The notes: generated by a model not told the origin, from the sequence alone. DNA of 64,000 nt from Oegoconia quadripuncta (GCA_949316235.1 OX438748.1:1801001-1865000), one strand, 5' to 3'. Shown: positions 1 through 12,371, counted from the stretch's first letter. Translations and numbers: made by a program.

Positions 1-290
1 TAAACCGTGACTCATTGTAAACAACATATGGTTTACGAATCAGAGGTCGCGGGATTGATCCCCAGCGGGGTGCATATTTAGTACTCGGTTTGGTTGGTCG
101 TAGGGCAAATGAAATGTCCGCCTGGCTAGCTACCACCATCTTTTCTAAGTCTGCCGCCAAAACAGCAATGTTTGGCATTGTTGTCTTCCGGTTGTCAAAG
201 ATAAGATAGCCAGTCACCCAAATAAGACGAGTTTTCCGGATCAGTACGTTTCCACCTTCGGCCTCATCTTCACTTAACATCAGTTGCATA
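1..290 (+). mobile_element. tRNA-derived SINE, family B
   Basis: The copy has a degenerate pol III B box followed by GATCCCCAGCGGGGT, then the body (TTTGGTTGGT, GTCCGCCTGGCTAGCTACCA) and the 3' part CCTTCGGCCTCATCTTCAC. The same order recurs at 12045, 12689 (reverse), 15386 (reverse) and 52448 (reverse), which defines a dispersed family. The left edge is cut by the window. No coding capacity; mobilised by a LINE partner by analogy with other SINEs. Confidence 0.75.
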
Positions 291-639
291 AAAAACTGTG
301 AACTGGTGGAAACCTTTTTCGAAGTCTATTAAAAATGTAACTCAACTTAAATCAAATTAACATCCGCCTATAACTTGGACAGCCAACGCCTCTCTTAGTA
401 AATCCGCAAAGGAAAACGTTGCCACACGAGGGTTACGGCCTTCATTATGATTTAGAGCGTACAGTTTTATGCGCCTTAATAAGATGGTTTTTGCAGCGGC
501 TGAATTAGCTGTAACGTGAGATTTCAGAACGAAATTTGAAAGAGATTTAGATGAACCGAAAAGTCGTGATACGTAGCAATTTGTATTGAATACATTCAGT
601 ATGGGAATAGGTCAAACAGACAGACATACTTTATTTTAG
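291..639. other. No gene recognised
   Basis: AT-rich sequence between two SINEs. No ORF with recognisable motifs and no clear repeat structure seen. Confidence 0.5.
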
Positions 640-846
640 ACGACCGATTGTTGTAGTGGATAGTGACCCTGTCAGCGAAACCAATGGTAAATGTTTGTAT
701 GATGAATACGAACATTTATTCCCGAGTCATGGATGTTTATATAAATATTTATGTATGTTTATCCGTTATCTAGTATCCTTAGTACAAGCTTTACTTAGTT
801 TGGGACCAGACGAGTGGTGTAAGTGCCCCAAATATAATATATAAAA
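640..846 (+). mobile_element. SINE family A, B-box-deleted copy
   Basis: Starts CGACCGATTG and ends in the family tail (AAGCTTTACTTAGTTTGGGA... AAATATAATATATAA). Compared with 22484 and 62864 it lacks about 25 bp holding the B box (GGTTCGAATCC): CGAAACCAATGGT runs straight into AAATGTTTGTATGATGAA. It therefore lacks an internal pol III promoter. Confidence 0.75.
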
Positions 847-869
847 AATATTTACACCCAATATTAGTG

Positions 870-1190
870 GTGCTGGAGGAGAAAGGAACATATCAGCTGG
901 ACAGAGAAGAAAACGAACGAAGAGGTTTTAAATATAGTAAACGAAAAAAGGGAAAATGCTGGGACACCTTATACGACATGATGATTTCATCAAAACCATA
1001 ATAGAAGGAAGAATAGAGGAGAAAAGGAAAAGAGGAAGACCGAGAATAAGCTACATGCAGCAGAAGCCACAAGCAGAAAGAGAAGTTGAACGTCGTGTCG
1101 TATCAAGAGGTCAAGAGGAAGGCGAAGAGCAGAGATATGGAAATCTCCACCGACAAGAGCATGGCTCTTAAATAAGAATAAAACAACACC
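870..1190 (+). pseudogene. LINE reverse-transcriptase C-terminal relic (RTE-like)
   Basis: The plus-strand reading frame holds MLGHLIRHDDFIKTIIEGRI, then KRKRGRPRISY, then a frameshifted tail, ending LHRQEHGS and AATAAAAC. 'LGHLIRH...IIEG....KRGRGRPR' is the familiar end of RTE/CR1-type LINE polymerases. A diverged copy lies on the minus strand at 50640-50990. The copy is 5'-truncated and dead. Confidence 0.7.
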
Positions 1191-1270
1191 ATACCAAAAC
1201 CAGAAACCTGCTGTAAAACCAACTTACCTGTGATAGTTTTCCTTTTAATTAATATTTAATTTAATACAAT

Positions 1271-1660
1271 TGACGACCTGTTTGGTGTAGTGGTTTGCAA
1301 CTTTGACCACTATACATAAAGGTGGCGGGTTGGAATCCCGCTAGGGGCATATGTTTGTATGATGAATACGGACATGTGTACCCGAGTTATGGATGTTTTC
1401 ATTTATAATAAGTAGTCATTTACAACAAAAAAAAATGTCTACATAAATACAATTTTTTTTTTGTAAATAAATATCTACTTATTATAAATGAAAACATCCA
1501 TAACTCGGGTACACAATGTCCGTATTCATCACACAAAGATATCCCTAGCGGGATTCAACCATCTGGTATACACTATAGTTGCTTACTGTGGAACTAGATG
1601 GCGCTGTGTGTATGTCTAAGGATATCTATTTATTGTTATTTATTTATTATATTACTGCCT
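1271..1660 (+). mobile_element. SINE family C with internal inverted duplication
   Basis: The head TGACGACCTGTTTGGTGTAG and a degenerate B box lead into a body ending near 1440. The body then reappears inverted at 1455-1560 (TTATAAATGAAAACATCCAT...), followed by the family tail in the original direction (GAACTAGATGGCGCTGTGTG). The two body arms can pair as an approximately 75-bp hairpin. Full-length minus-strand copies at 13817 and 48950 show the normal order. Confidence 0.7.
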
Positions 1661-2446
1661 TGAATTTTTCCACGTATCCAAAACCAACGGTTTACCTTTT
1701 AGGGGGACTCTCGACTCAAAAAAGATTAGCATTTTAAAACATAATATTTCTTAAACGATCCCTAAATCAAAAAACTGTGCAGGATAATTATAGAAATATC
1801 AACATGTTACGTTTTAACCTTCCGGTATTTAGGATTGTTTGTCGAACGGTTGTCATGGTTGCGTTTTTTACTGGATTGCCAAAAATCCTCAATTGCTGGC
1901 CATGGACATGGACAATTTAATTTCTAACGAACAAACACGATACTCAACAATAACCCCTAATATTTTAGAACGATCTATCGAATGTCCCTCACGATGGGGT
2001 ATACATTAATAAAAGAAAATTCATCATCACTTTGAGTGTAAAAAACCTTAGAAAAAATATTTGACAAAATTTTATTTTACCCCTTTAACGGCGTGATTAA
2101 TACCCCCTGCCAAATTGCAACATACGGACGGACGGACATAGCGTTGACTACGGAATCCTGAAAATGAGGCATAACAACAAGTCCGCCTTTTCAAGAACTC
2201 TTCATTTCGACTGTACCTTACATTTTGGTTATGTATGATACGTAAATAGATCGTCACCATAATTGGTTAAATTATAATCCGTCCGATTTGCAGAGTGTTG
2301 TGGCGAGTGCGTGCGAGCGGCCGCGGCGGCTCTATCGATCGCAGGCGCATTGCGACGGCACGCGATCTTATAACAGCTGACTTCTTAGGGGTGTCAACAC
2401 GGATATCAAATAAGACACGGACACAGGTGGAATAGAAACACAAGTG
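1661..2446. other. No gene recognised
   Basis: Short open frames here have no recognisable motifs. A small GC-rich patch lies near 2300-2370. Nothing else supported. Confidence 0.5.
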
Positions 2447-2866
2447 GTTATGAGTACAAATTGTATGTCCCAGTACAAAAACTTCAAGTTTTTAGTAAAA
2501 GCGTGTACTGTATGGCAGTTAGAATTTATAATCATTTACCTAATGAATTCAAAAATAAAATTAGTAAAACATTTAAAAAGCAGGTGTTTGCATATTTTCT
2601 AGAGAAGGGTTATTATTCAGTATTGGAATTTCTGAGCGACAAGTAATTTATTTTTCTTTTTATTGCATATTTTCTGACATTGTAATTAATTAATTTATCG
2701 TTAATAATTAATACCAATTTGACTTGATTAATAATTAAGACAATGATATTTGCACGCCATAAATGGCAGAATATGCGAACGCGCTGTATTATATTTAAAG
2801 ATCAATTGTTGGACCATATTCTAGTGAATAAATATTTCATTTCATTTCATTTCATTTCATTTCATA
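2447..2866 (+). pseudogene. LINE 3' end (Jockey/CR1-like) with (TTTCA)n tail
   Basis: The frame encodes AVRIYNHLPNEFKN, then FKKQVFAYFLEKGYYSVLEF, the typical C-terminus of Jockey/CR1-like reverse transcriptases. It stops at 2646. A 3' UTR follows, ending GAATAAATATTTCATTTCAT in about five TTTCA units at 2831-2866. A related C-terminus lies on the minus strand near 53600 and another near 58690. 5'-truncated. Confidence 0.65.
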
Positions 2867-2879
2867 ATTAAGTGCTACT

Positions 2880-3260
2880 AAGAATAAGAATAAGAAAACT
2901 TTATTCGATCCATTTAGCGACATACATTTAATTGTTACCTATTCTATTATTCTATTCTTATATTTGCCATGGGGTTGGACATACGCCCAAAGGCACCTCG
3001 ACCCAATCGGGATCTTTTGTGCACTTCCCCTGCTTTCGCTCTCTCCTACTGCCAATTTATTGACTTCATGAGCCTTATAACACAGGCTAGTGGGAAGAGC
3101 ATGTAGTCGCCGGGTTCGGGATACGCCTTACCCAAGTGGCGCATACGCCTTGCGGCCACGGAATCGCAGTCACACAGAAGGTGCTTCATTGATTCCCTTT
3201 CTTTGTTGCATGCCCTGCAGGTTGAACTTTCAGCTATTATAACACAATTGTTACCTATAC
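2880..3260 (-). pseudogene. R1-type LINE C-terminus with zinc knuckle
   Basis: The minus-strand frame contains STCRACNKERESMKHLLCDCD and then ARRMRHLGK, the CCHC-like motif (C-x2-C...H...C) found after the RNase H-like region of R1-group LINEs. The 3' end adjoins AATAAGAATAAGAAAACTTT, a short repeat tail typical of LINE ends here. Only the last ~75 codons are open. Confidence 0.6.
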
Positions 3261-4129
3261 TATTATAACACAATTTAAAAATGTGGAACTTAATATAAGT
3301 AGGTATGCATTGACTAGTTTTCGGTGTCGCAAAATGGCATCATATCAGGTCCCCAACTCAGCATTTGTTGTAGTCAAGAAAGAAGAACGACTACAACGCT
3401 GGTTTTCAGTGGAGCCTATGGTGAGATCACGGACGCTCATGGGACACACACAATGAGTACCTAAGTACCTGCATATTTCATACACATAAGTGTTCTGATG
3501 CATCTGGTGTTGTCAAACTAGTGTTCTGATGCATCTGGACCTGGTGCCTCAGCCGTTTCTCCCATCGCATATATATCTACGTGATACTTTCTTGTTTTTT
3601 GTAATAGATTGTACACTTAGTTTGTAGGATTCTGCATGTTTTTTCTTTGTTATTTTAGAATTGTTTGCAAACTAAATAAATTAATAAAAATACAGATACA
3701 CAATGTCAAGAGTAATGCAAACAATTACATGTCGTGTTAATACATGCTTGGGTATTACCATTTAGTGGACTCACACCAGCGATTTATAACGGATGAGTTT
3801 TTTTCCATAAGAAAATTAGATAAGTGAAATAGAGGAACCATTATCGACGCACGCGCCGGCCGAAGCTTGATATGATTCTTAGGGTTCCTATCATGCAAAA
3901 TTTATTTGTATGTTTCATATTTTCTCCGTGGAATAGGCTAAAACTTTATTCGACGATGGTTTTGAAAAAGAAATTGAACTACCTAAGCCAATATCTTCTA
4001 TTTCATTTACCTAATATGCCCTATTTATTTACTTACGGTAAAAACTCATCTGGTATACATTCCTACTTATTTATCAAGCACTACGTCCTGCAAGCAATAA
4101 TTTGGATGTATTGAACTGTTATATCAGAA
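3261..4129. other. No gene recognised
   Basis: The stretch holds a short local duplication, GTGTTCTGATGCATCTGG, repeated at about 3490 and 3523. Otherwise there is no recognisable gene or element. Confidence 0.5.
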
Positions 4130-4330
4130 GCAGAAGAAACATCTCCACAATCATCATTTTCCTGCCCTTATCCCACTCTAGGTGGGGTCGGCACAACATG
4201 TCATCCTCTTCCACTCTCCTCTATCAGCCGTCATCTCCGTACTCACCCCTTTCACACACATATCATTCCTCACGCAGTCTACCCACACCTTCTTTCCTCC
4301 ACATTCATACTTAACACTCGTCATAAGAAC
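4130..4330 (-). pseudogene. RTE-like LINE C-terminal fragment
   Basis: Reverse complement of the sequence at 21570-21800: the shared core includes CCCACTCTAGGTGGGGTCGG on this strand. Read on the minus strand it gives the LINE-like tail GRGRPKK...W.DCV..DM...G...EMT.DR..W (clearest in the 21570 copy). Short, 5'-truncated relic. Confidence 0.6.
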
Positions 4331-4930
4331 ATAACAACATAAGAAACGCCTCCAGAATATGCATAAGAAAATAATTTAAAATATCCGAAAACGTTTCGGA
4401 CACTGAAAGTCTTTAATCGCGTTAGTCCGTAAAATAGACCCCTTACCCTATACCTAGACATACTAATTTTCGAAAATCTTTTTGATATACCTTAGTTCCT
4501 TGACTTACTATAATTTAGTAACTTACTTACCTTACTTCAAAGAGAAAATCCGATCAGCTTTCAAGAGGGCTTCAACTTTACATTTTATCCTCCAAATTAC
4601 ATATAAATGGCAACCCTAACTTGGGTCGGCTCTGTGTTTATTTCCGGCTTCGGTTTGGTAATCATAAGTAGTGGGTTCGCTGTGGGTCGGTGCCAGAAAC
4701 ATTATGGGCAGTTTTTGGGCTAAAGCGGTCAAAATATGCAGTCCGTCGTCTGCACTGCCTCTTTTCAGAAAGACGTGTAAATAAGTTCGTTGTTTTTGAA
4801 GAACTATTTATAAGATTTGTATATATTCTGGTGGCACTATTTATGCACAGTTTTTTGGGATATACGTTATAATCATAAGTAAAGCAGACTATGAGCATGA
4901 GGATTCGAGCAACACGTAACGCCGGAATGC

Positions 4931-4966
<36 letters not shown>

Positions 4967-6069
4967 ATTAGGTACACCAACAGTATAACATATCACACTC
5001 TTATGAAAGCTTATACAGTAGTTTTGTTCTGATACGAATACCTATTACAGGCGTACACAACATTGATAACATAGCTACACTAGTTACATAAGTAGTACCT
5101 ACAATCTATTATTTTAAAGTACTTAATTATTTAATTATAAATAAGGTACCTATTATTGTAATAATATTGTTGTCAGAATTACAATAAAATAAATATTAAA
5201 GATTTTGAAAATTATGGATTAGAAAGAGCTGCTAAAATTCAAGATTGGATCATGGAAGATATCAATATCCGTTGCTTCGCATACCGAATTGTAAGAACTA
5301 CATATTCTTGTAAGAGGTGAAGAACGGCCGAGATTCGTTTTACTAAAAATAAATATTTAAATATTGAATAACTTTTAAACTACAGTGGCATTATTGCAAA
5401 TAAATGTATTCTATTCTATTCTATTCTATGATTTTTTTTCCTTTGGGCACTATTTCAGCATGGTTATTTCTTTTCTGTTGTGCAATAAAGTGTATTTGTA
5501 TTGTATTGCATTGCATTGTATTATTATATTGCATATTATTATTTTTTTATATTATTGTACTGCATTGCATTGCATTGTATTGTTTTTTGATATTGTCAAA
5601 ACAGCTGAATTCTACTTCGTGTATTCTGGCATCAACACGTAAATAAATTGGGAGTTTCAGTGAACCTCATCTCAAGGGGAACTCTAGAGAAGGTGAAGGC
5701 CTTGGGCCTCATCTTCACTTAACATGTGGGCATAAAAACATTGTTTATTACAATGTGAAATATCCTTCAAATTTACCAGAAAACGGGCCTAATAGTGCGG
5801 ACACATCTCATTCCATTAACTCCAGGCCTCCTCTCTGGGAGGACTATAAATCCACCGGAATTGATTCTCCAGTGCCATCCCTCATCTTTAACGTTTATAC
5901 TGTACGATGAAAACGGGCCAAATGTGTTTGGGAATATATTCCGGTATGGCATCACTGTGTTCTTTTCACTCGAAAGCACGCAAAACTAGTTTACTTTTAG
6001 TTGTGCTGACGGCTCCTAGATGGCGCTGATGGATTTTAGGACGCGATATTGAAATTGATACATACATAC
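4331..6069. other. Unassigned repeat-like spacer
   Basis: Contains a 27-base T run (4936-4962), a (TATTC)n tail after GCAAATAAATG at 5400-5428 that looks like a LINE 3' end, a (TTGCA)n-like stretch near 5500-5580, and a small SINE B piece (GGCCTCATCTTCACTTAACA) near 5706. No gene recognised. Confidence 0.5.
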
Positions 6070-6390
6070 ATAATGTCACGCCTGTTTCCCGTAGGGGTAG
6101 GCAGAGACCACAGACTTCCACTTGCTACGATCCTGACACACCTCTTCTGCTTCCTTCACTCTCATAAGGTTGTTCATACATGCTCGTTGGTTTAGGGTAC
6201 TCTTGACTTGGCCTTTCTTTATGACGTCGCCGATTTGATCATGGTACGTTCGCCGTGGTCTGCCCCTACCAACACTACCATCCACATTCGCTTTGTATAT
6301 CTCTTTCGTAAGTCTTCTTTCATTCTTCTTCTCCACATGTCCAAACCATCTCAGCATACCTTTTTCAAACTTTGTCACTACGTCTTCCTA
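6070..6390 (-). pseudogene. LINE C-terminal relic (RTE-like), copy 1
   Basis: The minus-strand frame reads [20 protein letters not shown], then [14 protein letters not shown], then [14 protein letters not shown], the C-terminal tail of RTE-like reverse transcriptases ('RW.GHV.R....R..G.GRPR..W'). A second copy at 51120-51505 is nearly collinear and carries its own frameshift. The 3' junction ATACATACATAATGTCACGC is shared by both. Confidence 0.75.
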
Positions 6391-7084
6391 AATTGATAGT
6401 AAATCAATAAATCGATTGTACTACATGGAAGTTTTTGTTTGTAAGTAAATGTACATTTGTGGTCTTTCGAGCCGGATTTACTAACAATGACAACAATAAA
6501 TGTCCCTCATTGAAGAGAGAGATAAACATATGAAATATACGCCAAATATATTCTAATGTCAAACGATACTTCAAACTAATATAATCTGTTAAATGTCATT
6601 TTAAATTTATTGGAAATAAAAATAGGGTTTAAGCATGTCAGTCAGTCCAAGCTATTACCGCTTAAATCATTGTGGGAAAAGAAGCGGCGGAAGAACTCTA
6701 CAGGTTATTGTTCTTTTCTTTTTTTTTATAAAAGTAAACAAGTAATACAATTTTATAATTTTTGGGAGCTCGGCGAAGTATAGGTGCGTTTTTGTCATTC
6801 ACGTAGTCACAAATTTTATCTCAAGATCGTAAGAGATAAGAGGCTCTTTTTTCATATTTTCACATAGCTTTGTGCATAGGGATAGCATAGGGATGGTGGG
6901 AGACAGATTTGACTCTCTTCTGGTCGGCAGGTTCGTCGTACTTCATGTTCTGAGGTCTCGATGAGCTTGCGGGCAGAAGATGAGTCAAGTCCTCAGATAA
7001 TTTATTGTAAATTAATTAATTTTCTAAAACTAGATATAATATTAACATTGTACTAACACCTATGGACTGTCATTTGTCTGATAA
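6391..7084. other. Spacer with a LINE/SINE 3'-UTR scrap
   Basis: At 6645-6740 a stretch with GTGGGAAAAGAAGCGGCGGA resembles the hairpin at 47495 and the piece at 48040, a common dispersed 3'-end module. No gene recognised. Confidence 0.45.
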
Positions 7085-7500
7085 TAGGTCTTTACCTATG
7101 AAATTGCCGTTTTGTATGAAAAAATTTAAACGAATTTTTTTCATGTATTTTTTATTTGTATTAATCGAAGTAATCACCCATGCAATCAATGCATCTTTGC
7201 CAACGCAGTGGCAGTACGGGAGGCAACAAATTCTTCAAAGGCATTTTGTACTGCCTCTCGGGTATTGAATTTTTTTCCTGCCAAGAAGTTATCCAAATTC
7301 TGGAAAAAGTAGTAGTCTGTAGGCGCAAGGTCTGGTGAGTAGGGTGGATGACGGAGAGCTTCCAACCCCAGTTCTTGCAACTTGGAGACCGTCTGCTGTG
7401 CAGTATGAGGTCGCGCGTTGTCGTGCACGAGCAGCGGAGAGGAGCGATTGACCAATGCTGGTTGGAGATGTGCCATATATTTTTTTTTTGTATAAAAGAC
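7085..7500 (-). pseudogene. Mariner transposase 3' end
   Basis: The minus strand encodes LLVHDNARPHTAQQTVSKLQ, then RHPPYSPDLAPTDYYFF, the second and third catalytic aspartate regions of a DD34D mariner transposase, and ends beside the element end TAGGTCTTTACCTATGAAAT. The 5' part is missing: upstream of 'LLVHD' the frame turns into unrelated sequence near 7500. This end matches the TIR of the MITEs at 7967, 14413 and 43006. Confidence 0.8.
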
Positions 7501-7966
7501 AGGGACAAGTATAAAATATATATTGTCTGCGTCGTATGTGATGCGCTTTATGCTGAGCGCCGTCCGAAGACACCATGCAGAGGAGCGGTTCGCGCACCGC
7601 TGCGGCATGCGGCACCGCGCACAGCTTCGTATGTAAGCGTTCTAAGCAAAGTCAGACATACCTACACTAATTTATATACATGAAGGAAGCTGGCTGCGGC
7701 GTGTCAAAAGAAACAAATAGCCCGCCTCCTTCTATTAATGTCAAGGTCGACGTCGTGCAATTCTTTTTTCATGAAACAAAAAAAAGTAAGTAGGTATTAA
7801 AGTAAAGTGATTTCCGGCAAGCGAAAAGCTCCAAGAAAACTGTCTCTATTCTATATCGAAAATCGAGATTGTGTCGATATATTCAAATTGAAACGTTTAA
7901 ATTGTTTAGGGCGGACAGTGAATACTATCGAAAAACTTGACGATGTCAAGTTTGGCATGTTCAATA
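7501..7966. other. No gene recognised
   Basis: Flank of the broken mariner. Frames open here on both strands are short and motif-free. Confidence 0.5.
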
Positions 7967-8345
7967 TTAGGTCCTTATCTATGAAATTGGCGTTTTGTAT
8001 GAAGAATTTCATTAAGACTGTTTTCTCCGTACAAACATTTTAGATTTTTTTTTGGGAACGGCAAATCTAAATTTAGCTAAACTTTGTGTGTATTATCGGA
8101 TAACATTAAGTTAAGTATAGGCAGCGTTAATTTTTAAAAGTAACCACTTTATAAAAGTTTTAACGAATCTAAGAAATGATTATGGGAAGCACATGAAAGG
8201 AGCTCTGTTCAAATTCATGTGAAACCTTGAAATAATATTCCATTTTCCAAATAAAAAACAAATTTGGATATAGCTTCGAAAATCGCACGAATTGGTACAT
8301 ATGATTAACGTAGAAAAAAAACTCCAATTTCATAGGTATACCCAA
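7967..8345 (+). mobile_element. Mariner-derived MITE, copy 1
   Basis: 379 bp bounded by TTAGGTCCTTATCTATGAAA and its imperfect complement ending TTTCATAGGTATACCCAA, flanked by TA on both sides (7965-7966, 8346-8347). Collinear with the copies at 14413-14835 (inverted) and 43006-43401. Its ends match the mariner fragment at 7085, so that or a close relative was probably the autonomous partner. Confidence 0.8.
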
Positions 8346-9519
8346 TATTTAAGAAGGAGCATCGAGTTCCGTGGCGCCCTCAGTAAATAAAGATTTCTTT
8401 AGAAATACGACGTAACAAAAACATGCTCACAGGATATACTGGAAAAGCCTTAAAGCTTAATAAATTATACTCAAATGGCTTTGATATTCCATATTAGATA
8501 ATTTTAAAAAACGATTAACAAAAAGACATTTAGGTATTATTTTTAATTAGATTTTAAAAGAATTTCTACAGGATGTAGTTTAATTCGTATAACTCCTGTA
8601 TGCTGGTGACTCCTCTCCTGAATATGAACAACTTACCACTACGAACCAAAGCCGAATTCGATCAAAAAATTCGACAAGTGCAACATTGAATAACATTAAA
8701 TAAAAACATTAATTATATAAGTAAGTATACATATCTATTGTAGTATAGTAGGTATATAATATGTAGATTCATAGTTTTAATGAAAATGAGCTTTTTGTAC
8801 GCCCAGTCAATGTGTTCTTTTATATTTACCCAGGTTGACTGGAAGAGATCCCTTTATTGGATAAGTCCGCCTTTGTACTTAATTTTAAGTTACATTTAAT
8901 TTATCGATGTTTATTTATTCATATGAAGTACAATAAGGCGTTTACGAACAAACAAAAACATTAATCAAAATAACTAACATAGCTGGATTAACGTAGATAA
9001 TAATAGATAAACAATTTTTTTGTATATGTGAAAAAATTACGTCAAATATAAATTATGAAATTTAACAAATCCAAACAAAAAGGTTACGTAAATTGTAACA
9101 AATAACATCTGAAAACGTCATAACAAACAATTAGCATTCATTCACAAAGCAGACTCCCCAAAGAAAAAAGGAAATAATAGACTGAATATCACCGACCGGT
9201 TTATTGAATTTTGGAAATTGTGACAATCTATCAGTACAATAATATATACCTACATGATATAAATGACCATTTACGAACGTTGAAAAGAAAGAACGTATTG
9301 GCGAGTTTCCATGAGAAATCATTAAGTGTTGTTGTAATATTCTTTTGTGTTCTTTATTTTGGGATATGCTTCATTCGTTTTAGCACAGAATACTTAGGTA
9401 TTAAAGTTGAAAAAAAGCAGATTACGAATTTCGCAATTCGTGATAGTTTTAACTTTGCCCGTATTTATTAGAGCCGTCACAAGTGCAATATATTTGTATA
9501 AAATCCTCTTCGTTACTCG
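8346..9519. other. No gene recognised
   Basis: AT-rich, with no long frame of recognisable character and no clear repeat boundary. Confidence 0.5.
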
Positions 9520-9700
9520 GTAACAATGCGTATTGCTGTAGAGGCTATGGGCCAGTGGTCATCGGACAAGCAGAAGTTCGTCCACGATCTCACAACCAGA
9601 TTGGTTTTGGTCTTGTGTCTTGTTCGGGCTGGCGCGTAGCTCGCTCAAAGTTTTTAGCTGTTCAGCGAGACAATGCGGTCAGTGTGTTAGGCTCTATGAC
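9520..9700 (+). pseudogene. LINE 3' fragment (CR1/L2-like type)
   Basis: Translates to EAMGQWSSDKQKFVHDL and LCLVRAGA with later stops. The '.G.W......F...L..R......' tail is related to the longer fragment at 41640-42010, which shows [20 protein letters not shown] upstream. Both are short, stop-ridden relics. Confidence 0.5.
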
Positions 9701-9884
9701 ACAATTTGAAAACAATTAAACTCACTCGCACAATCACACATAAGTATTGAAAATTTACCAAATACCTACCTATATGATACCTTCTCGTGTCTAGCTTTTT
9801 ATGGTTTATCACTTGCAATTGTTTTTGAGTTGATTTAGATATAGTTTTTTTCTTTTTGTTTACTTTTAGTTAATGTTTAAATTT

Positions 9885-10226
9885 ATTTATTTATATGAGA
9901 GGGCGGCAAACGAGCATGCGGGTCACCTGATGGAAAGCAATCACCGCCGCCCATGGACACCCGCAACACCAAAAGGGTCACAGATGCGTTGCCGGCCTTT
10001 GAGGAAGGTGTAGGCTCGTTTCTTGAAGGTTCCAATGTCGTACTCGTTCGGGAATACCGCTGCAGGAAGTCCGTTCCACAGGGTGGTCGTACGTGGTAGG
10101 AAGTTTCTTGAGAAACGTACAGTGGTAGACTTCCACTCATCCAGGTGATGTGGATGGAATTTTAATTTTCGGCGAGAAGTGTAATGGTTAAATTGAGCAG
10201 CGGGTATTAGCTCGAACTTATTCATA
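9885..10226 (-). pseudogene. LINE C-terminus, family L7, copy 1
   Basis: The minus-strand frame [20 protein letters not shown] ... [20 protein letters not shown] ... IGTFKKRAY is the standard C-terminal block of CR1/Jockey-group reverse transcriptases. The 3' part GCCGGCAACGCATCTGTGAC...GAGGGCGGCAAACGAGCATG recurs at 14275-14395 and 16485-16930. 5'-truncated. Confidence 0.8.
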
Positions 10227-10859
10227 GATTAATAATAATTAATTCCTTGGTGGCAGCAACTATTCTACTTGGGGGGGACTGAAAATCAGCAAATCTGCTG
10301 AGTCCCTACCTTTTCACCACAGTTTGACTTAATTTATTATCAATTAATTACTTGTTAAATTAACTTTGTAGTGAATAAATACATTTTATTTATTTATTTA
10401 TTTACAAACGGGTGGTCTGGATGACGTTTTCGTTCGTTAGTTTAGCTTTTATTACTTTAAATCACTTTCTGCTTTGCATGTACAATAGTCTACTATTAAC
10501 CAAAGAGAATATCATCACTATGATATTAACTACTATTATTCTTTAGCAGAATTAAGAGGGTTCTGTCCAGTCAATACGTTTGCCTTCTCATTTAGAGAAG
10601 GATGAACAACTTAACCCACAGTTTATTCCGGTATATCACGCATAACATTGTCGGTTTTGTTAAGTGGTGCTAAGGTATCCAGTAACACACCTCCAGAGAG
10701 ACCTGAATCCAGTAGTACAACTATCAACAAATAAATAAGGTTAGTTCAGAGGGTTACGGGATACACATTAACTAAGTACTCAAACACACTTACACACTCC
10801 ATCACTCACATCATTTCATTATCCTCTCCACTGGTTTTTTGTTTCTTCCTGCTCGTATA
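10227..10859. other. LINE-tail remnant and spacer
   Basis: At 10325-10405 the motif GTGAATAAATACATTTTATT followed by (TTTA)n looks like another LINE 3' end. The rest is featureless. Confidence 0.4.
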
Positions 10860-11075
10860 TTTTTATAACTGACTGGATGCGGCTTTAAGCCTGATGGAAA
10901 GTGGTTCATGATAAAGCACGCGATCTCTGTAGATGCCATTCATTTCGCTCTTGAAGATCCCAAGATTGTACAATTCGGGGAAGACTGAAGCCGGAAGAGA
11001 GTTCCATGCCTTGGTTGATCCCATTATGGGGAGTCGAATGCTTAGTTCGAATGTTCGGTATGTTAACTACACTAA
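10860..11075 (-). pseudogene. LINE C-terminus, family L8, decayed copy
   Basis: On the minus strand the order matches the 18190 and 24411 copies (...NSLPASVFP.LYNLGIFKS...), with the shared nucleotide block TTCGGTATGTTAACTACA at its upstream end. Frame is broken and the segment short. Confidence 0.6.
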
Positions 11076-12044
11076 TTAATACATTTGTAAAGTCTGATCG
11101 TCAAGGATCGGAGTTAGGGCGCTGATCCTATCAATCAATCAATCAATCTTGTGATTAATACGCTATACCGTTTTTTGTAAAACTTTTATTTATAAATAAA
11201 CAAAATTTGAGCTGCATAACTTCGAGTTGTTTTCGATGCATTGCTTAAAATATGATGTTAAGTGAAGTTGGGGCCGAATTTGGAAGCCCAAAATTGCTAA
11301 AGGGACACGCTATTACAAAAACCATACACGCTATTAACATTTATAGCTTAATAAGATGGTGCTTAAACGACCACACAGTTCATAAACTGCTTATACATAT
11401 ATCCTCTCTAACAGGCGAGAAACATCTTTAAATCCATAAGGATAATCTAACAGACTCCTCAATATCTTCGAATCATTTATTGGCTAGCTGCCAGATTAAC
11501 ACTCTAATTAGCTCTGTGAAGGATACGTTAATAACAACCCTGGACGGACTAATAGGAATGCGGTACCTCGCCTCCCTTTCCCGCCTATACATCGTATAGT
11601 ACATCAAATAATAAGTGTCAATATGATTGATGTGTAGCTAACCAGAGGGACATTTAAAAATAGTCTACCACTCACCAGTAAGAAGAAGAATGAAAACGTT
11701 TCTTGTACTTTTGTTTTTAAACGACTTGTATTTATATATGTGTGTGTGTGTGTCCATTCTTTGTCCAGACGTATCATTGTAATGCGTGGTCCAATTTAAA
11801 TGCCCCGTTTTTTTTTATTAAAGACTTAACGAACAGGTTCTACATTTGATGAAAATCGGTTAAGCCTTTTCGAAAAGATAATTGGCTTTTAACACAGTTT
11901 CTTGGTGTCTTTCGACAGTTTTCTGTCATTGATATTATTTGGTATATTTGGACCTTTGCTTTCTCAGGGTTTTCTTTAGGTTTCAATAGTCATTTTATGT
12001 GTGTTCACTCACATTTTCGGCAATTGTCAATCGATTTCGGTGAT
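11076..12044. other. No gene recognised
   Basis: Contains a short (AATC)n run at 11131-11148 and a (TG)n run near 11738-11752. No recognisable coding content. Confidence 0.5.
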
Positions 12045-12371
12045 TAAACCGCCTCCGTGGGTCAACGTAAACAACATTGGCTTTACGTTTCGTAGGTCGC
12101 GGGTTCGATCCCCAGCGGGGTACATATTTAGTACTCGGTTTGGTTGGTGGTAGGGCATATTAAATGTCCGCCTGGCTAGTTACCAGCATCTTATCTAAAT
12201 CTGCCGCCAAACAGCAATTTTAATAGCATTGTTGTGTCAGAGATAAGATAGTCAGTCCCCCAAATAAGATGATGTTTCCAGGTCAGTACGCTACCATCTT
12301 CGGCCTCATCTTCACTTAACATCAGCTGTGATTGAGGTCAAATGCTAACCCGTTGTGAATAAAAAAAAAAG
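12045..12371 (+). mobile_element. SINE family B, near full length
   Basis: The head CCTCCGTGGGTCAACGTAAA, the B box GGGTTCGATCCCCAGCGGGG, a body with GTCCGCCTGGCTAG, and the 3' end TGATTGAGGTCAAATGCTAA with a short A-rich tail. Best-preserved plus-strand copy of the family. Confidence 0.8.
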
